IMG/VR virus record: IMGVR_UViG_3300020207_000020
Location: 1 to 64,000 of that record
Direction: 5' to 3' (one strand)
DNA: 64,000 nt
From: a virus
Shown: positions 43,378 through 51,997 of the stretch, one piece after another
How the letters are laid out: every line of letters begins with the position of its first letter
Numbering within the stretch: position 1 is the first letter of the stretch
Translations under genes and position numbers: made by a program
The notes under the pieces: generated by a model
Seen by the model: only the letters and a program-made list of their open reading frames with translations
What the model was told of the DNA's origin: nothing
Databases searched by the model: none

Positions 43378-43964
43378 TGGCTTACACTCCAACCATTTCG
43401 GTAAATAACGGCACATATACTTCTCAGTCTGGTTCAGAATTAGACTATTTGCGGCCGAATGGATTTAAATTCCAAGTGCATAACATCCCGCATGTTGCAT
43501 TCTTTTGTCAGGGAGCAAACATTCCAGATGTAAATATGGGGTTTCCAGTACAGAATACCCCATTATCTGATATTCCATATCCAGGCGACAAAATTACCTT
43601 TGGTGATTTAAACATTCGTTTTTTGATTCAAGAGGATATGACAAATTATAAAGAGTTGTATAACTGGATGATTGGTCTTGGATTCCCAGAAAAACACAGA
43701 CAGTTCACCGACTATGTTAATACTCAAAAATGGAGAACGCAGAGTGCTAGGAAAGATAAACAAGAAGCAATTGCCCAAGTAAGTGATGCTAGTTTATTTG
43801 TCTTAGATTCAAATGACAATCCTAACATAGAGATTGTCTTCAGAGATGCGTTTCCAGTTGCTTTGTCTGGACTGGACTTTGATCAGTCAGCAGGAGACTC
43901 CCCTTACTTTGTTGGATTAGCTTCCTTTAAATATCGAATATATAATATTAAATCTGTTGGTTAA
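43377..43964 (+). CDS. T4-type tail-tube-fold protein (tail completion or tube initiator)
   Basis: 195 residues. The strand order resembles gp19 and gp54: LRPNGFKFQVHNIPHVAFFCQGANIP, then PGDKITFGDLNIRFLIQEDM, YKELYNWMIGLGFP and a C-terminal IVFRDAFPVALSGLDF. In marine T4-like phages a tail completion gene (often called gp3) follows gene 23, and this may be that gene. A gp54-like tube-initiator role is the alternative. It is translationally coupled to the lipoprotein. Confidence 0.6.
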   Translation: MAYTPTISVNNGTYTSQSGSELDYLRPNGFKFQVHNIPHVAFFCQGANIPDVNMGFPVQNTPLSDIPYPGDKITFGDLNIRFLIQEDMTNYKELYNWMIGLGFPEKHRQFTDYVNTQKWRTQSARKDKQEAIAQVSDASLFVLDSNDNPNIEIVFRDAFPVALSGLDFDQSAGDSPYFVGLASFKYRIYNIKSVG

Positions 43965-43980
43965 ATTTGGTTAATTTATT

Positions 43981-44424
43981 ATGGCTACACTTATTGAACT
44001 TCAGTCTATGTGGGCTGAAGATTGCAAACTTGATGAATTAGATTTGGGTGGGGAGTCAACTAGGACTCCCATACTGCACTCAAAGTATGTAACGATTCTA
44101 GCAAACACAAAACTCCAACTCCGAAAGGCAGTCGCTGACTTAAAAAGACTTGAAAGAGTAAAGTCAGATTACTATCGTGGAGAACTTTCCAAAGAAGAAC
44201 TTGATTCTCTGGGGTGGGAACCTTGGAGAAAAAATGCCATTCTTAGGTCTGATATGCGAGATCAACTAGACAGTGATTCAGATGTTATCAAACAACAAGA
44301 TAAAGTTTACTACCTAGAGACTACTGTTGATTTTCTAGACAGAGTACTTCGCAGTTTGAATGGCAGAGGTTGGGATATCAAGACTGCTGTTGAATGGACG
44401 AAAATGCAATCTGGGCTCATATGA
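43981..44424 (+). CDS. uvsY: UvsY-like recombination mediator
   Basis: 147 residues (T4 UvsY 137). Matches in layout: a short N-terminal LIELQSMWAEDCKLDELDL, SKYVTILANTKLQLRKA, ERVKSDYYRGELSKEEL and the C-terminal LDRVLRSLNGRGWDIKTAVEWTK. UvsY loads the UvsX recombinase onto gp32-coated DNA. It overlaps uvsW by ATGA. In T4 uvsY and uvsW are also close neighbours. Confidence 0.85.
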   Translation: MATLIELQSMWAEDCKLDELDLGGESTRTPILHSKYVTILANTKLQLRKAVADLKRLERVKSDYYRGELSKEELDSLGWEPWRKNAILRSDMRDQLDSDSDVIKQQDKVYYLETTVDFLDRVLRSLNGRGWDIKTAVEWTKMQSGLI

Positions 44425-45908
44425 TCTGGGTAAAACAAAAAGACAACGTTCATGTTTATGTAGAAGCATCTGATAGTATCAGACGGGAGATATCAGACTT
44501 CTTTACATTTGAAGTACCTGGCGCCAAGTTTATGCCATCCTATAGAAACAAGTATTGGGATGGCAAAATTCGTTTGTACAATGTGAACAAGGCCGAACTC
44601 TATATTGGTTTGGTTCCCTATCTTATTAAGTTTGCCAAACAATTAGAGTATGAGATTCAGATCGATCTTGAACCATTCGGTGAAAAGATTTCTAAAGAAG
44701 AAGTATCCGAGTTTTGTAATGTCCTTAAACTTCACAGTCAAAAGAAACCTATTCAGGCCAGAGACTACCAACAGTCTGCTATTCATGAGGCGATAAACTC
44801 TGGTAGGACTCTGTTGTTGTCGCCGACTGCATCTGGTAAGTCACTTATCATTTACTCGTTGATTAGATATCATCAAGCTCTGGGGCGCAAACAGTTGATC
44901 GTAGTACCCACCACCTCACTGGTAGAACAAATGTACGGTGACTTCCGAGACTACTCAAGTAACAACGGGTTCAACGTGGCAAAACACTGTCACAGAATTT
45001 ATGGCGGGAAAGAAAAATCCAACAACGCCGATGTAGTTATTTCTACATGGCAATCTATATACAAATTTCCACAAGAATGGTTCAGTCAGTTTGATGTGGT
45101 CTACGGTGATGAGGCACACTTATTCAAAGCGAAGTCTTTGATGACACTCATGGACAAATGTAAAAACGCTCGTTTCCGAATAGGTACTACTGGTACGCTA
45201 GACGGCACAAAGACACACAAACTTGTCTTAGAGGGTGTGTTTGGGCCAGTATTCAAGGTGACCTCAACCAAAAAATTGATGGACAAAAAGGAACTCGCAG
45301 AACTTAAAATCATCTGTATGATAATTGGATACCCAGATGAACAAAGAAAACTTGTATCCAAAATGTCTTATCAAGAGGAAATGGACTTCCTAGTATCTAA
45401 CCCAGAACGCAATGACATCCTGGCGAAGCTGGCGACCTCTCAGAAGGGCAATACGTTGGTTTTATATCAGTATGTAGAGAAACACGGCGATGTCTTATAC
45501 AAGATGATAAAAGGAATGACTGATAAATCGGTGTACTTTGTTTTCGGAGGCACTGAGACGGAACAAAGGGAGAAGATTCGTGAGTTGACGGAACAATCAA
45601 AAGACACTATAATTGTAGCCTCATATGGTACATTTTCTACTGGTATAAATATTAGAAACCTACACAATGTAGTGTTTGCCTCTCCAAGTAAAAGCAGGAT
45701 TAGAAACTTGCAGTCTATTGGTAGGGGGTTGAGAAAGGGGAACGACAAGTCAAGTTGTAACTTGTTTGATGTTGGTGATGATTTATCATGGAAGTCAAAA
45801 AAGAACTATACTTTAAATCATGTCCTTGAAAGAATTAAATTATACAATGAAGAAAATTTTGAATACAAAGTTATAAGGATAGACTCTAATGGTAAAATGC
45901 AAACCTAG
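44421..45908 (+). CDS. uvsW: UvsW-like recombination helicase
   Basis: 495 residues from the ATG overlapping the uvsY stop; T4 UvsW has about 503. The N-terminal domain has DFFTFEVPGAKFMPSYRNKYWDGKIRLY. The superfamily-2 helicase core follows: Walker A TASGKS (residues 136-141), DEAH box in YGDEAHLF, and the C-terminal VASYGTFSTGINIRNLHNVV and QSIGRGLRKG. It unwinds R-loops and drives branch migration, switching replication from origin to recombination mode. Confidence 0.94.
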   Translation: MIWVKQKDNVHVYVEASDSIRREISDFFTFEVPGAKFMPSYRNKYWDGKIRLYNVNKAELYIGLVPYLIKFAKQLEYEIQIDLEPFGEKISKEEVSEFCNVLKLHSQKKPIQARDYQQSAIHEAINSGRTLLLSPTASGKSLIIYSLIRYHQALGRKQLIVVPTTSLVEQMYGDFRDYSSNNGFNVAKHCHRIYGGKEKSNNADVVISTWQSIYKFPQEWFSQFDVVYGDEAHLFKAKSLMTLMDKCKNARFRIGTTGTLDGTKTHKLVLEGVFGPVFKVTSTKKLMDKKELAELKIICMIIGYPDEQRKLVSKMSYQEEMDFLVSNPERNDILAKLATSQKGNTLVLYQYVEKHGDVLYKMIKGMTDKSVYFVFGGTETEQREKIRELTEQSKDTIIVASYGTFSTGINIRNLHNVVFASPSKSRIRNLQSIGRGLRKGNDKSSCNLFDVGDDLSWKSKKNYTLNHVLERIKLYNEENFEYKVIRIDSNGKMQT

Positions 45909-46293
45909 TATTATTTGTTTAGATAACGGCATGCAGCTTATTGCTGGTATTGTATCTGAATCAGAAACACATCTAGAAACAACCATACCTCTAGAAGTTA
46001 CTAGAGTAAAAATTAACTCCACACATGAAGCTTTGTCTTTGCGCCCTTGGATTGCTTTCACCGACTCCGAATTTTATTCTATTAAACAAGATAAAATTAT
46101 TTCTATTTCGCCGCTCAGTCAGCATTATGAAGAGGGATTCTACAAGATGACCGAGGGGTATATGGAAGACAAAAAAGAAGGGTTGGATTTTATGGACGCC
46201 ATGGACGACTTTGAACCAGAATTTGAAGACGGTTTGTCCATAGAAGAATTTATGAATTCTTTAAAAGATAAAGGAAATGATCAAATTCATTAA
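45889..46293 (+). CDS. Unknown protein downstream of uvsW
   Basis: 134 residues. The first 80 form a compact beta pattern (SIICLDNGMQLIAGIVSE, TTIPLEVTRVKI, LSLRPWIAFTDSEFYSI), reminiscent of small RNA-binding barrels but not assignable. The end is acidic and Met-rich (EGLDFMDAMDDFEPEFEDGLS). It overlaps uvsW by 20 bases and is followed by a 134-bp gap holding two divergent sigma70-type promoters. Confidence 0.6.
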   Translation: MVKCKPSIICLDNGMQLIAGIVSESETHLETTIPLEVTRVKINSTHEALSLRPWIAFTDSEFYSIKQDKIISISPLSQHYEEGFYKMTEGYMEDKKEGLDFMDAMDDFEPEFEDGLSIEEFMNSLKDKGNDQIH

Positions 46294-46322
46294 GGCTTAA
46301 TATCCCTTAATGGCACATCCTA

Positions 46323-46351
46323 ATTATAATGATTTTTTGAGCACCTGTCAA
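46323..46351 (-). promoter_or_regulatory. Perfect sigma70-type promoter pointing antisense
   Basis: On the minus strand TTGACA (46351-46346) and TATAAT (46328-46323) are separated by exactly 17 bases, a full consensus match. Transcription would start near 46316 and run leftward, antisense to the 45889 gene and uvsW. No minus-strand gene lies downstream. Confidence 0.7.
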
Positions 46352-46368
46352 GGGCTTTCAAAACACTA

Positions 46369-46397
46369 TTGACATTTATTATAAAATAAATTATACT
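46369..46397 (+). promoter_or_regulatory. Sigma70-type promoter for gp55
   Basis: TTGACA (46369-46374), a 17-base spacer and TATACT (46392-46397), placing the start about 25 bases before the gp55 ATG. This fits gp55 being made before late promoters are used. Confidence 0.85.
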
Positions 46398-46427
46398 TGT
46401 GTTATAAAGTATTAAAGGACTTTTATT

Positions 46428-47018
46428 ATGAGCAAAAAAACTGAGAACAGACATTACGTCAACAACAAAGAGTTTTTGGCGGCAATGATAGAATACAGAG
46501 AACAAGTAAATGAAGCCGAAAAGAAAGGCGAACCTAAACCGAGAGTGTCAAATTACATCGGTGAGTGTTTCGTTAAGATTGCAAATCACTTGGCTTACAA
46601 ATCTAACTTTGTAAACTACACCTTCCGAGAAGAAATGATCCTTGATGGTATTGAAAATTGTATCACATATATTCATAACTTCGACCCAGAAAAATCCAAG
46701 AACCCCTTTGCGTATTTTACACAGATCACTTATTATGCTTTTCTTCGGCGTATTCAAAAAGAAAAGAAACAACTAGATACAAAATATCGATACATTCAGA
46801 GTCTCGATTTGCATGGTATTCTAGATGAACTCGGAGAGGACGGTGGATCAAATGAATTTCTTGAATATATGAAGAAACAAATTGAAGAGTCTGATAAGAT
46901 GAACGAGAAATTTGCCGATCAATCTAAGAATGTTCCGAAACGCAGACCAAAATACTTCAATGACAAGGAAGCAATGGACTTAGCTAAAGAAAAAATTAAC
47001 GCTTTAAAAGACTCTTGA
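46428..47018 (+). CDS. 55: gp55-like late sigma factor
   Basis: 196 residues (T4 gp55 185). Contains the family core ISNYIGECFVKIANHLAYKSNF-like segment (here SNYIGECFVKIANHLAYK), FREEMILDGIENCITYI, FDPEKSKNPFAYFTQITYYAFLRRIQKEKK and IQSLDLH. These correspond to sigma region 2 and allow reading of TATAAATA promoters with the gp45 clamp as activator. The window has about ten such boxes before structural genes. Confidence 0.93.
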   Translation: MSKKTENRHYVNNKEFLAAMIEYREQVNEAEKKGEPKPRVSNYIGECFVKIANHLAYKSNFVNYTFREEMILDGIENCITYIHNFDPEKSKNPFAYFTQITYYAFLRRIQKEKKQLDTKYRYIQSLDLHGILDELGEDGGSNEFLEYMKKQIEESDKMNEKFADQSKNVPKRRPKYFNDKEAMDLAKEKINALKDS

Positions 47019-47043
47019 CATCTGCTCTCAACATATGTATAAT
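47015..47043 (+). promoter_or_regulatory. Sigma70-type promoter for the 47070 operon
   Basis: TTGACA (47015-47020), a 17-base spacer and TATAAT (47038-47043): full consensus. The -35 overlaps the gp55 stop codon. Confidence 0.9.
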
Positions 47044-47069
47044 GATACAAATACTAGGGGGTATATATT

Positions 47070-47612
47070 ATGAATGCATTTGGACTTGACCGCAACTACA
47101 CTGTAGCTGCAAAACTTCACAACGACAAACACGTTGTGAAAATGAACATTGAATATCCACAACTGTTGTCTACTGCACATCGTGTGTTAGATGGTACTAT
47201 CTATCTTGGCAAAACTGCTAATGGTAGAAACATCAAGCGATGGAAACATCCAGATGATATGATGGAAAACACATTGTATAAAGCATCTCACATCAATCAT
47301 CCTACTGCCATCTGGACAAGAACCACCGTGGCAAACTATATCTGGTTGTATGGGTTGTGGGAATCACTTGCAAAAGAATATACACATCGTTATGGTAAAC
47401 AACATGCATGTTGGACAAAACTCGGTGATGTACTCAAGTCAGTACCAAGAAATATTCCAGACGGGCCAATGACCGAGATACCACAAGCAATGCCAGATGA
47501 TGTAAAATGTGATGACTTTGTTGAAGCATATCAAGCTTACTATCGCAAATACAAAGCACACTTCTCTAAGTGGACTAATAGACCTATTCCACAATTCATG
47601 ACTGCTGTATGA
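47070..47612 (+). CDS. Pyrimidine-dimer glycosylase-like protein
   Basis: 180 residues. The N-terminus (NAFGLDRNYTVAAKLHNDKHVVKMNIEYPQLLSTAHR in pieces) shows the D-KHVVKM-E-QLLSTAH pattern of a phage family often annotated as pyrimidine-dimer DNA glycosylase-like. HPTAIWTRTT and WLYGLWESLAKEYTHRYGKQH support it. A repair or DNA-modification role is likely, but catalytic residues are not proven. First gene of an operon that continues with ATGA-type overlaps to gp47. Confidence 0.55.
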   Translation: MNAFGLDRNYTVAAKLHNDKHVVKMNIEYPQLLSTAHRVLDGTIYLGKTANGRNIKRWKHPDDMMENTLYKASHINHPTAIWTRTTVANYIWLYGLWESLAKEYTHRYGKQHACWTKLGDVLKSVPRNIPDGPMTEIPQAMPDDVKCDDFVEAYQAYYRKYKAHFSKWTNRPIPQFMTAV

Positions 47613-48721
47613 TTCTATCCAAAGAAGACTCGCTGTATGCGAGCAAGCTAATTATTGATTATTTTTCCAAGTTTGGAAGGATAGACGATTACTTTCGTGC
47701 AAGAAAAATTGAACGGGTGAAGGCTTTGCCTCCGCCCCTGTTTGGTATGAGTGTTGAAGACGATATGTTTCAGTTATGGGACACACCGCCTGAGGACTTG
47801 GACTTTGAAGTTGTTCAAATGAACAATGAAATCTTTGATCAGATGTTGGAGATGACCGCTTCGTTTTCCCCCGATGAGGCGCCAGGTAAAACTCTTAAAC
47901 TGATTGTCAAAGAAACAAACACCAATAAAGCCGTTGGGTTTATTAAGATGGGTTCCCCCCTCATCAACTCAAAACCCAGAAACGACTACCTCGGCGGTGT
48001 TCCCGATCTGGGAATTTTCAACCAACGTGCAATCATGGGGTTCAACATTGTGCCCGTTCAACCTTTTGGTTTCAACTATCTTGGGGGTAAACTCATGGCT
48101 GCAATCTGTTGTTCCCATGATGTTCGCAGGATGTTGAACAAGAAGTATGACACGGAGTTTTGTTTGTTTGAGACGACATCTCTTTATGGCAACATAAAGG
48201 GTGCATCTATGTATGATGGTATGCGCCCTTATCTAAGATACAAGGGTGACACCATGTCATCATTTTTGTTGACTATGGGTGAAGATATATACTTTCACCT
48301 AAGAGATTGGTTTGAGGAAAGAAACGGCGGAGAACCTTTGATTCACAAGGGTGCATCTAGTCGCAAACTAAAGTATCAAACCAAGATGGTTGGGATTGTT
48401 AAGGCATCTCTCAAGGAACATGATGCCGAAGAGTACAAAAGATTTACCGACACTATCAAATCATCCACTGATGTAACAACAAACAAACGGTTTTACATGT
48501 CAGAGTATGGATACTCCAACGTGAAAGATGTGTTACTTGGAAAAACAGACACATTGACAAAGGCAGAAAACTTTGATAGATTTGAACTGCCAGAAATTAT
48601 TAAGTGGTGGAAGAAACTGGCCACCAAGAGATACAACAACCTCCATTCTGATGGTAGAATAAGAAAAGAGTTGGAGGTATGGAACCGTGACACGATTGAT
48701 AAGATAGATATTATACGATGA
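47609..48721 (+). CDS. DruA/DUF4338-like protein
   Basis: 370 residues. The centre shows the pattern of the Druantia DruA family (DUF4338): KAVGFIKMGSPLI, NDYLGG, then FNQRAIMGFNIVPVQPFG, LGGKLMAAIC, NKKYDTEFCLFETTSLYG and MYDGMRPYLRYKGDT. DruA is the marker protein of a bacterial anti-phage system and also occurs with mobile elements. In a phage it could serve in defence against other phages or in DNA processing. The assignment rests on motif order only. Confidence 0.5.
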   Translation: MILSKEDSLYASKLIIDYFSKFGRIDDYFRARKIERVKALPPPLFGMSVEDDMFQLWDTPPEDLDFEVVQMNNEIFDQMLEMTASFSPDEAPGKTLKLIVKETNTNKAVGFIKMGSPLINSKPRNDYLGGVPDLGIFNQRAIMGFNIVPVQPFGFNYLGGKLMAAICCSHDVRRMLNKKYDTEFCLFETTSLYGNIKGASMYDGMRPYLRYKGDTMSSFLLTMGEDIYFHLRDWFEERNGGEPLIHKGASSRKLKYQTKMVGIVKASLKEHDAEEYKRFTDTIKSSTDVTTNKRFYMSEYGYSNVKDVLLGKTDTLTKAENFDRFELPEIIKWWKKLATKRYNNLHSDGRIRKELEVWNRDTIDKIDIIR

Positions 48722-49113
48722 TAGTTGGATTTACTTGTGGTGCATTTGATTTGTTGCACGCTGGACATGTTGTGATGCTGGAAGAGGCATCAAGCAAATG
48801 TGATTACTTGATTGTTGGTTTGCAGATTGACCCCAGCTTAGACAGAAAAGGTAAGAACTCGCCGGTGCAGTCTGTATACGAACGATTTATACAACTGGAC
48901 GGGTTGAAGTATGTGGATGAAATTATTCCGTACTCAAGTGAGACATGCCTGATGGATATTCTTGTCACTAAAAAAATTGATGTACGGTTTGTCGGTGAAG
49001 ATTATAGGGACAAAAGATTTACTGGTGACGAATTAAACATACCTGTTGTATTCACCAATAGGAAACACTCTTTTTCTTCCACTAGTTTGCGAGACCGAGT
49101 GAAGTTATCATGA
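48718..49113 (+). CDS. Glycerol-3-phosphate cytidylyltransferase-like protein
   Basis: 131 residues. The N-terminal GFTCGAFDLLHAGHVVMLEEA includes the HxGH nucleotide-binding motif (H14-H17), and the C-terminus has SSTSLRDRV in place of the usual ISTT motif. TagD-like enzymes make CDP-glycerol or related CDP-alcohols. It sits next to a glycosyltransferase-like gene, so an activated precursor for surface or virion decoration is plausible. Start and stop both overlap neighbours as ATGA. Confidence 0.8.
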   Translation: MIVGFTCGAFDLLHAGHVVMLEEASSKCDYLIVGLQIDPSLDRKGKNSPVQSVYERFIQLDGLKYVDEIIPYSSETCLMDILVTKKIDVRFVGEDYRDKRFTGDELNIPVVFTNRKHSFSSTSLRDRVKLS

Positions 49114-50096
49114 AAATTGCTTGTGCCAGATTGCGATCTAATGTAAAGTACAATGGCCCACTGGAAACTGTGTTGGATAGTTTCTTGGAGAACTATGTAC
49201 AGTGGATGAGAAATAATCCACAACATGAGTATGGCACATACAATATTTCTTTTGACCATACTCGACCAGTCCGTACACCAGAGTCTATTGAGTGGGCAGA
49301 TGTAATTGTAATTCCTAGTGATAGTGAGTTTAGATATCATGGTGAGTTACAAATGAACCCCAAAGACTTGGCAAAGTCTCAGTCCCATATTGAAAAGATT
49401 GCACCTTTCTTTGATGGTAAAACAGTGATCATTTGGAGAAGTGACAGAGGTGACACCGAAGAACTTTATAGGAGTTTTCTGCCAAACGTCAAAAAATTTG
49501 TTGTCATAGATGAAATTGATTTTCCAGGCAACATCCACGGAATGAAGTATCATTTTATTCGTGATAGATTTGAAAATGCAATATCTGAAATGTTTGGACG
49601 AACACATAACCACGACTTTGGTTATTGGGGTCGAATGAAAGACGGGTGTGATCGTGGCAAAGTATTGCGAAAGATTTACAGAGACCCAGACATCTCTACT
49701 GTTTTGATAGGTGGGTTTCCCTCTGGAATGAAAAGACAGTCTGCGTGGATTAAAAATTGGAATCAGTTGTACCCAAAACTAGAACCATGCCGATCAACAC
49801 TTTGTTTCAACTGGAAAGACCCTACCGCCACTACTTCAAGGTATGTTGAGGCCCTGGCGATTGGTATGATTCCTTTTGTTTACCAGAACTATGATGAGAA
49901 TAATACATATAATATTGATGACTGGCAAAGGGTGCAGGACTTTGAAGATTTTAGAGAAAAGGTTATCGAACTAAAGAACCCGTCTGTTATGGCAGATAAA
50001 CTTTCTGAATACAGAAGAAACTATGAGAGTGTGCTACTATCAAAGGGTGGATACTATGACATGTTTGCACACATGATGAATAAGGCTATTGCATGA
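49110..50096 (+). CDS. Glycosyltransferase-like protein (GT-B style)
   Basis: 328 residues. The C-terminal half (CRSTLCFNWKDPTATTSRYVEALAIGMIPFVYQ, read in parts, then FREKVIELKNPSVMADKLSEYR) has the E-x7 layout of GT-B glycosyltransferases that bind the nucleotide sugar at a conserved Glu. It lacks a DxD motif. It differs from the GT-A cluster at 20-25 kb. It overlaps both the cytidylyltransferase and gene 47. Confidence 0.5.
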   Translation: MKIACARLRSNVKYNGPLETVLDSFLENYVQWMRNNPQHEYGTYNISFDHTRPVRTPESIEWADVIVIPSDSEFRYHGELQMNPKDLAKSQSHIEKIAPFFDGKTVIIWRSDRGDTEELYRSFLPNVKKFVVIDEIDFPGNIHGMKYHFIRDRFENAISEMFGRTHNHDFGYWGRMKDGCDRGKVLRKIYRDPDISTVLIGGFPSGMKRQSAWIKNWNQLYPKLEPCRSTLCFNWKDPTATTSRYVEALAIGMIPFVYQNYDENNTYNIDDWQRVQDFEDFREKVIELKNPSVMADKLSEYRRNYESVLLSKGGYYDMFAHMMNKAIA

Positions 50097-51145
50097 AGGT
50101 TGCACTAATTACTGATACGCACTTTGGTGCTAGATCAGACAGTCTTGCGTTTGATGCGTATTTTAAGAAATTCTATGATGAGTATTTTTTTCCATATTTA
50201 CAAGAAAACAATATAGATACTATTGTACATTTGGGTGATGCGTTTGATAGAAGGAAGTTTGTAAACTTCAACACACTCAAATCATGCAAGGAGTATTTTT
50301 TTGGGCAGGCACAACGCCTTGGTATGACTTTGCACATGATTCCAGGCAATCATGACACATATTATAAAAATACCAATGACGTAAACTCTTTGGAATTGTT
50401 GTTGAAGGAGTATGACAATATCCATGTCTACCCAGAAGTTACGGAGATAACGTTAGATGAAAGAAAAATTTTATTCGTCCCTTGGATATGTAGTGACAAT
50501 TATACAACTACAATGGATGCTGTTAAGTCAACGGATGCCAAAGTATGTTTTGGGCATTTTGAGTTTACTGGGTTCCAAATGTACAAAGGTGTACCAAACC
50601 CTCACGGAATGGATACTGATGCCTTTGATCATTTTGATTTGGTTTGCAGCGGGCATTTCCATCATCGTTCTTCTAGGGATAACATTACTTATCTTGGCAA
50701 TCCTTATGAGATTACATGGTCTGATTTCGATGATGACAGAGGATTTCACATCTACGATACGGAATCGAACGAACTGGATTTTATCAAAAATCCCTACAGA
50801 ATGTTTCACAAACTCTTCTATAACGATATGGACGGAGACAGCTCTTTTGATCTTTCTGGTCTTGTCGGCTCTTGCGTTAAGCTTATTGTGGTAAAGAAAG
50901 AGAACTTCCTAAAGTTTGACAAACTAGTTGATTCTTTGTATACTTGCAACTGTGTAGAATTAAAAATCGTAGAAGACTTCTCTGAGTTTGAAGATGATGC
51001 GGTTGGCGATGATGTAGAACTTGCTATAGATGATACAATGACATTACTTAGGGACTACATTAGCAATACTGTTACCGACTTGGACAGAGAAAAACTTACA
51101 TCGGTTGTGCAAACACTCTATGTTGAAGCACAACATATGGAATAG
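50093..51145 (+). CDS. 47: gp47-like recombination nuclease subunit (SbcD/Mre11 type)
   Basis: 350 residues (T4 gp47 339). All metallophosphoesterase motifs are visible: ITDTHFG (residues 6-12), HLGDAFDRR, MIPGNHDTYY, and later GHFEF and SGHFHHRS. With gp46 it resects DNA ends to make recombination intermediates and degrades host DNA. Unusually, another gene lies between it and gene 46. Confidence 0.94.
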   Translation: MKVALITDTHFGARSDSLAFDAYFKKFYDEYFFPYLQENNIDTIVHLGDAFDRRKFVNFNTLKSCKEYFFGQAQRLGMTLHMIPGNHDTYYKNTNDVNSLELLLKEYDNIHVYPEVTEITLDERKILFVPWICSDNYTTTMDAVKSTDAKVCFGHFEFTGFQMYKGVPNPHGMDTDAFDHFDLVCSGHFHHRSSRDNITYLGNPYEITWSDFDDDRGFHIYDTESNELDFIKNPYRMFHKLFYNDMDGDSSFDLSGLVGSCVKLIVVKKENFLKFDKLVDSLYTCNCVELKIVEDFSEFEDDAVGDDVELAIDDTMTLLRDYISNTVTDLDREKLTSVVQTLYVEAQHME

Positions 51146-51148
51146 ACA

Positions 51149-51997
51149 ATGAAAATTCAGTATGTAAAAATTCCAAACAAATCCCCAGAACAAAAATACT
51201 TTGTTGCTGGTGGATGTTCATTTACTTCAAACATGTTAAACGTTTCATGGCCAGAGTCCGTGTGTTCAAAGATGAACATGGTAGGAATGAACACTGGGAT
51301 ACCGGCGATAGGCAACAATCTAATATTGATGAATGTTCTCCATGTTCTTCAACGTATGATAGAGTCTGGCATTGGTGCGGATGAAATTGTTGTAGGAGTC
51401 ATGTGGTCTCATGCAGACAGAGCAGAATATTACAGAGAAGATCATAGAGATGATATTTTGCCACAAGGAAAAGCAGTTCCTTCTGTAGTAAAATTTGTAG
51501 AGGGATCAGACGGACACTGGGTTCCCTTTTCTCCCACAAATGTTGGGTGGATATCACAAAACCTAGATGATCCAAATTCAAATTTATACCCAGAATATAC
51601 AAGAAGGTATGTCGATCTTGGCCGTATTATGTTGGAGGAGTTTTTTCTTACCGATGTTTCTCGTGTTGTTAATACCATGAAAAGTATTTTGACCCTCCAA
51701 GAATTCTTAAAGAGAAATAACATCAAGTACTTTTTTGCAAAATACATTGATGATGCCTTTGTTAAAAGTTCTTGGGAACATCCAGAAGTAAATTGGTTAG
51801 TAAAACTTATTGATTGGGATTCTTTCATACCGAGTGGTGAGTTTGAATGGTGTTTTGATAACACCGATTTACCTTTTAAGGAACAACTTGCCTTTGGTAG
51901 AGAAAGAGATAGAAATTCTCCCTCACACCCCACCCCAGAACAACATGACATATATGCTGAACAAGTAATTGTTCCCCGACTAAAGACTATTTTATGA
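51149..51997 (+). CDS. SGNH-hydrolase-like protein between genes 47 and 46
   Basis: 282 residues. The N-terminal AGGCSFTSNML resembles the catalytic-Ser block of SGNH/GDSL hydrolases, IGNNLILMN follows, and the C-terminal HPTPEQHDIYAEQVIVPRL resembles the block with the catalytic His. Such enzymes remove acyl groups from lipids or glycans. The gene is in frame with the nuclease operon (3-base gap after 47, ATGA overlap with 46). No signal peptide, so cytoplasmic. Confidence 0.6.
   Translation: MKIQYVKIPNKSPEQKYFVAGGCSFTSNMLNVSWPESVCSKMNMVGMNTGIPAIGNNLILMNVLHVLQRMIESGIGADEIVVGVMWSHADRAEYYREDHRDDILPQGKAVPSVVKFVEGSDGHWVPFSPTNVGWISQNLDDPNSNLYPEYTRRYVDLGRIMLEEFFLTDVSRVVNTMKSILTLQEFLKRNNIKYFFAKYIDDAFVKSSWEHPEVNWLVKLIDWDSFIPSGEFEWCFDNTDLPFKEQLAFGRERDRNSPSHPTPEQHDIYAEQVIVPRLKTIL

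Noticed and set aside
45644-45651. Exact TATAAATA inside uvsW
   Set aside because: It encodes the conserved GINIRN helicase stretch and lies 245 bases before the next start, without any other promoter sign; probably chance.
45840-46061. 73-codon minus-strand frame under the antisense promoter
   Set aside because: It overlaps two plus-strand genes, has no convincing ribosome site and its composition is shadow-like; an untranslated antisense RNA is more likely.
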